From: Methylophaga sp.
GTDB taxonomy: Bacteria; Pseudomonadota; Gammaproteobacteria; Nitrosococcales; Methylophagaceae
NCBI GenBank assembly: GCA_007117275.1
Contig: SKGV01000086.1
Span: 1-6,085, forward strand
Reading direction: 5' to 3'
Length of the DNA stretch: 6,085 nucleotides
Part shown: one piece after another, positions 6,000 to 6,085 of the stretch
Position numbering within the stretch: the first letter of the stretch is position 1
Layout: the number at the start of each line of letters is the position of its first letter
Position numbers and translations under genes: made by a program
The notes under the pieces: generated by a model
Databases searched by the model: none
The model's input: the letters and a program-made list of their open reading frames with translations, nothing else
Told to the model about the DNA's origin: nothing

Positions 6000-6042
6000 G
6001 CGGGCGTTCTGTCAATCTCAGCTAACGACAGACAGCCCCTGC
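6000..6042 (+). repeat. Imperfect hairpin at the right edge
   Basis: TCTGTC (6008-6013) pairs with GACAGA (6027-6032) around a 13-nt loop. Below a 2x2 internal loop, GGGC (6002-6005) pairs with GCCC (6035-6038), and GC (6000-6001) can pair with GC (6041-6042) past a 2-nt bulge. This gives about 12 base pairs. No T tract follows. It could be an RNA leader structure for a gene to the right, or a DNA inverted repeat. Confidence 0.3.
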
Positions 6043-6052
6043 GGCTCATGTT

Positions 6053-6070
6053 AAGGTGGTCGCCACCCTT
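6053..6070 (+). repeat. Short GC-rich hairpin at the right edge
   Basis: GGTGG (6055-6059) and CCACC (6063-6067) form a stem with a TCG loop. AA/TT can extend it past one bulged C (6068). It follows the 6000-6042 hairpin by about 10 nt. It has no T tract, so it is not a typical terminator. Its role is unknown. Confidence 0.3.
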
Positions 6071-6085
6071 GTGGTTGATTCGGCG

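Larger units (their letters stand above)
5879..6085. other. Right-edge stretch without a convincing gene
   Basis: No confident coding region, RNA gene or promoter is seen in these 207 bp. Two short frames are open to the window edge: minus strand 6085 down to a TAG at 5969, and plus strand from an ATG at 5985. Neither translates to a family I know. The rpsT gene, which often lies divergent from murJ, does not begin here. The stretch holds several inverted repeats: 5881-5897, 5896-5905, 5910-5920, 6000-6042 and 6053-6070. It may be an intergenic leader or the end of an element that continues past the window. Confidence 0.5.

Noticed and set aside
6010..6015. TTGACA (minus strand) as a perfect -35 box
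   Set aside because: No -10-like hexamer is present 16-18 bp downstream (the sequence there is GC-rich: CCTCAAGCCC).
5878..6041. Direct repeat AGCCCCTG at 5878-5885 and 6034-6041 as element ends or target-site duplication
   Set aside because: It is only 8 bp, with no matching inverted termini or transposase between, so it is compatible with chance.
5969..6085. Minus-strand frame open from the right edge to a TAG at 5969, possible gene end
   Set aside because: It has 38 sense codons, no recognisable family motif, and the visible residues do not match any transposase or ribosomal protein I could place. An open frame this short is expected by chance.
5985..6085. Plus-strand frame from an ATG at 5985 running off the right edge
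   Set aside because: It has no Shine-Dalgarno and an unfamiliar composition. It also crosses the two hairpins. It is not the rpsT start (no MANIKSA-like sequence). It cannot be judged without the downstream sequence.

Overview
The window looks like ordinary chromosomal DNA of a gammaproteobacterium. It is dense in genes, with roughly balanced base composition. It carries a four-cysteine FNR/Anr-type oxygen sensor, an OmpW outer-membrane porin, a monofunctional HisB and a proteobacterial-type MurJ. A genus cannot be named safely from sequence alone. I found no tRNA, rRNA, CRISPR array, recognisable insertion sequence or phage gene.

Left part (1-2474, minus strand): a compact histidine-biosynthesis operon read right to left in the order hisB, hisH, hisA, hisF. 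HisF is cut by the left window edge. The gaps are 23, 27 and 1 nt, so one transcript and coupled translation are likely. HisH and HisF form the imidazole-glycerol-phosphate synthase, HisA supplies its substrate, and HisB dehydrates its product. A candidate sigma70-type promoter for the operon lies just upstream of hisB. The leader is short, with no sign of a His-rich leader peptide or attenuator.

Centre (2475-4180): an FNR/Anr-type regulator is divergent from hisB. The 99 bp between them carries an 18-bp near-perfect dyad within the candidate his promoter. Just after the fnr stop codon lies a 9/10 match to the FNR box (TTGACctggATCAA), 70 bp before the start of ompW, so the regulator very probably controls its neighbour. 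ompW ends in a strong intrinsic terminator.

Right part (4179-6085): murJ, the lipid II flippase, is on the minus strand and convergent with ompW. Its stop codon lies just beyond the ompW terminator, so it is not followed by ribF-ileS-lspA as in many gammaproteobacteria. Divergent from murJ is a possible 32-codon single-pass membrane peptide. The last ~200 bp hold no convincing gene but contain several inverted repeats and potential hairpins that I cannot assign.

No clearly new biological system is visible. The points most worth checking are the fnr-to-ompW regulatory link, the dyad between hisB and fnr, the small membrane ORF beside murJ, and the unexplained structured right edge. Several gene starts are reassigned below: hisH, fnr, ompW and murJ.
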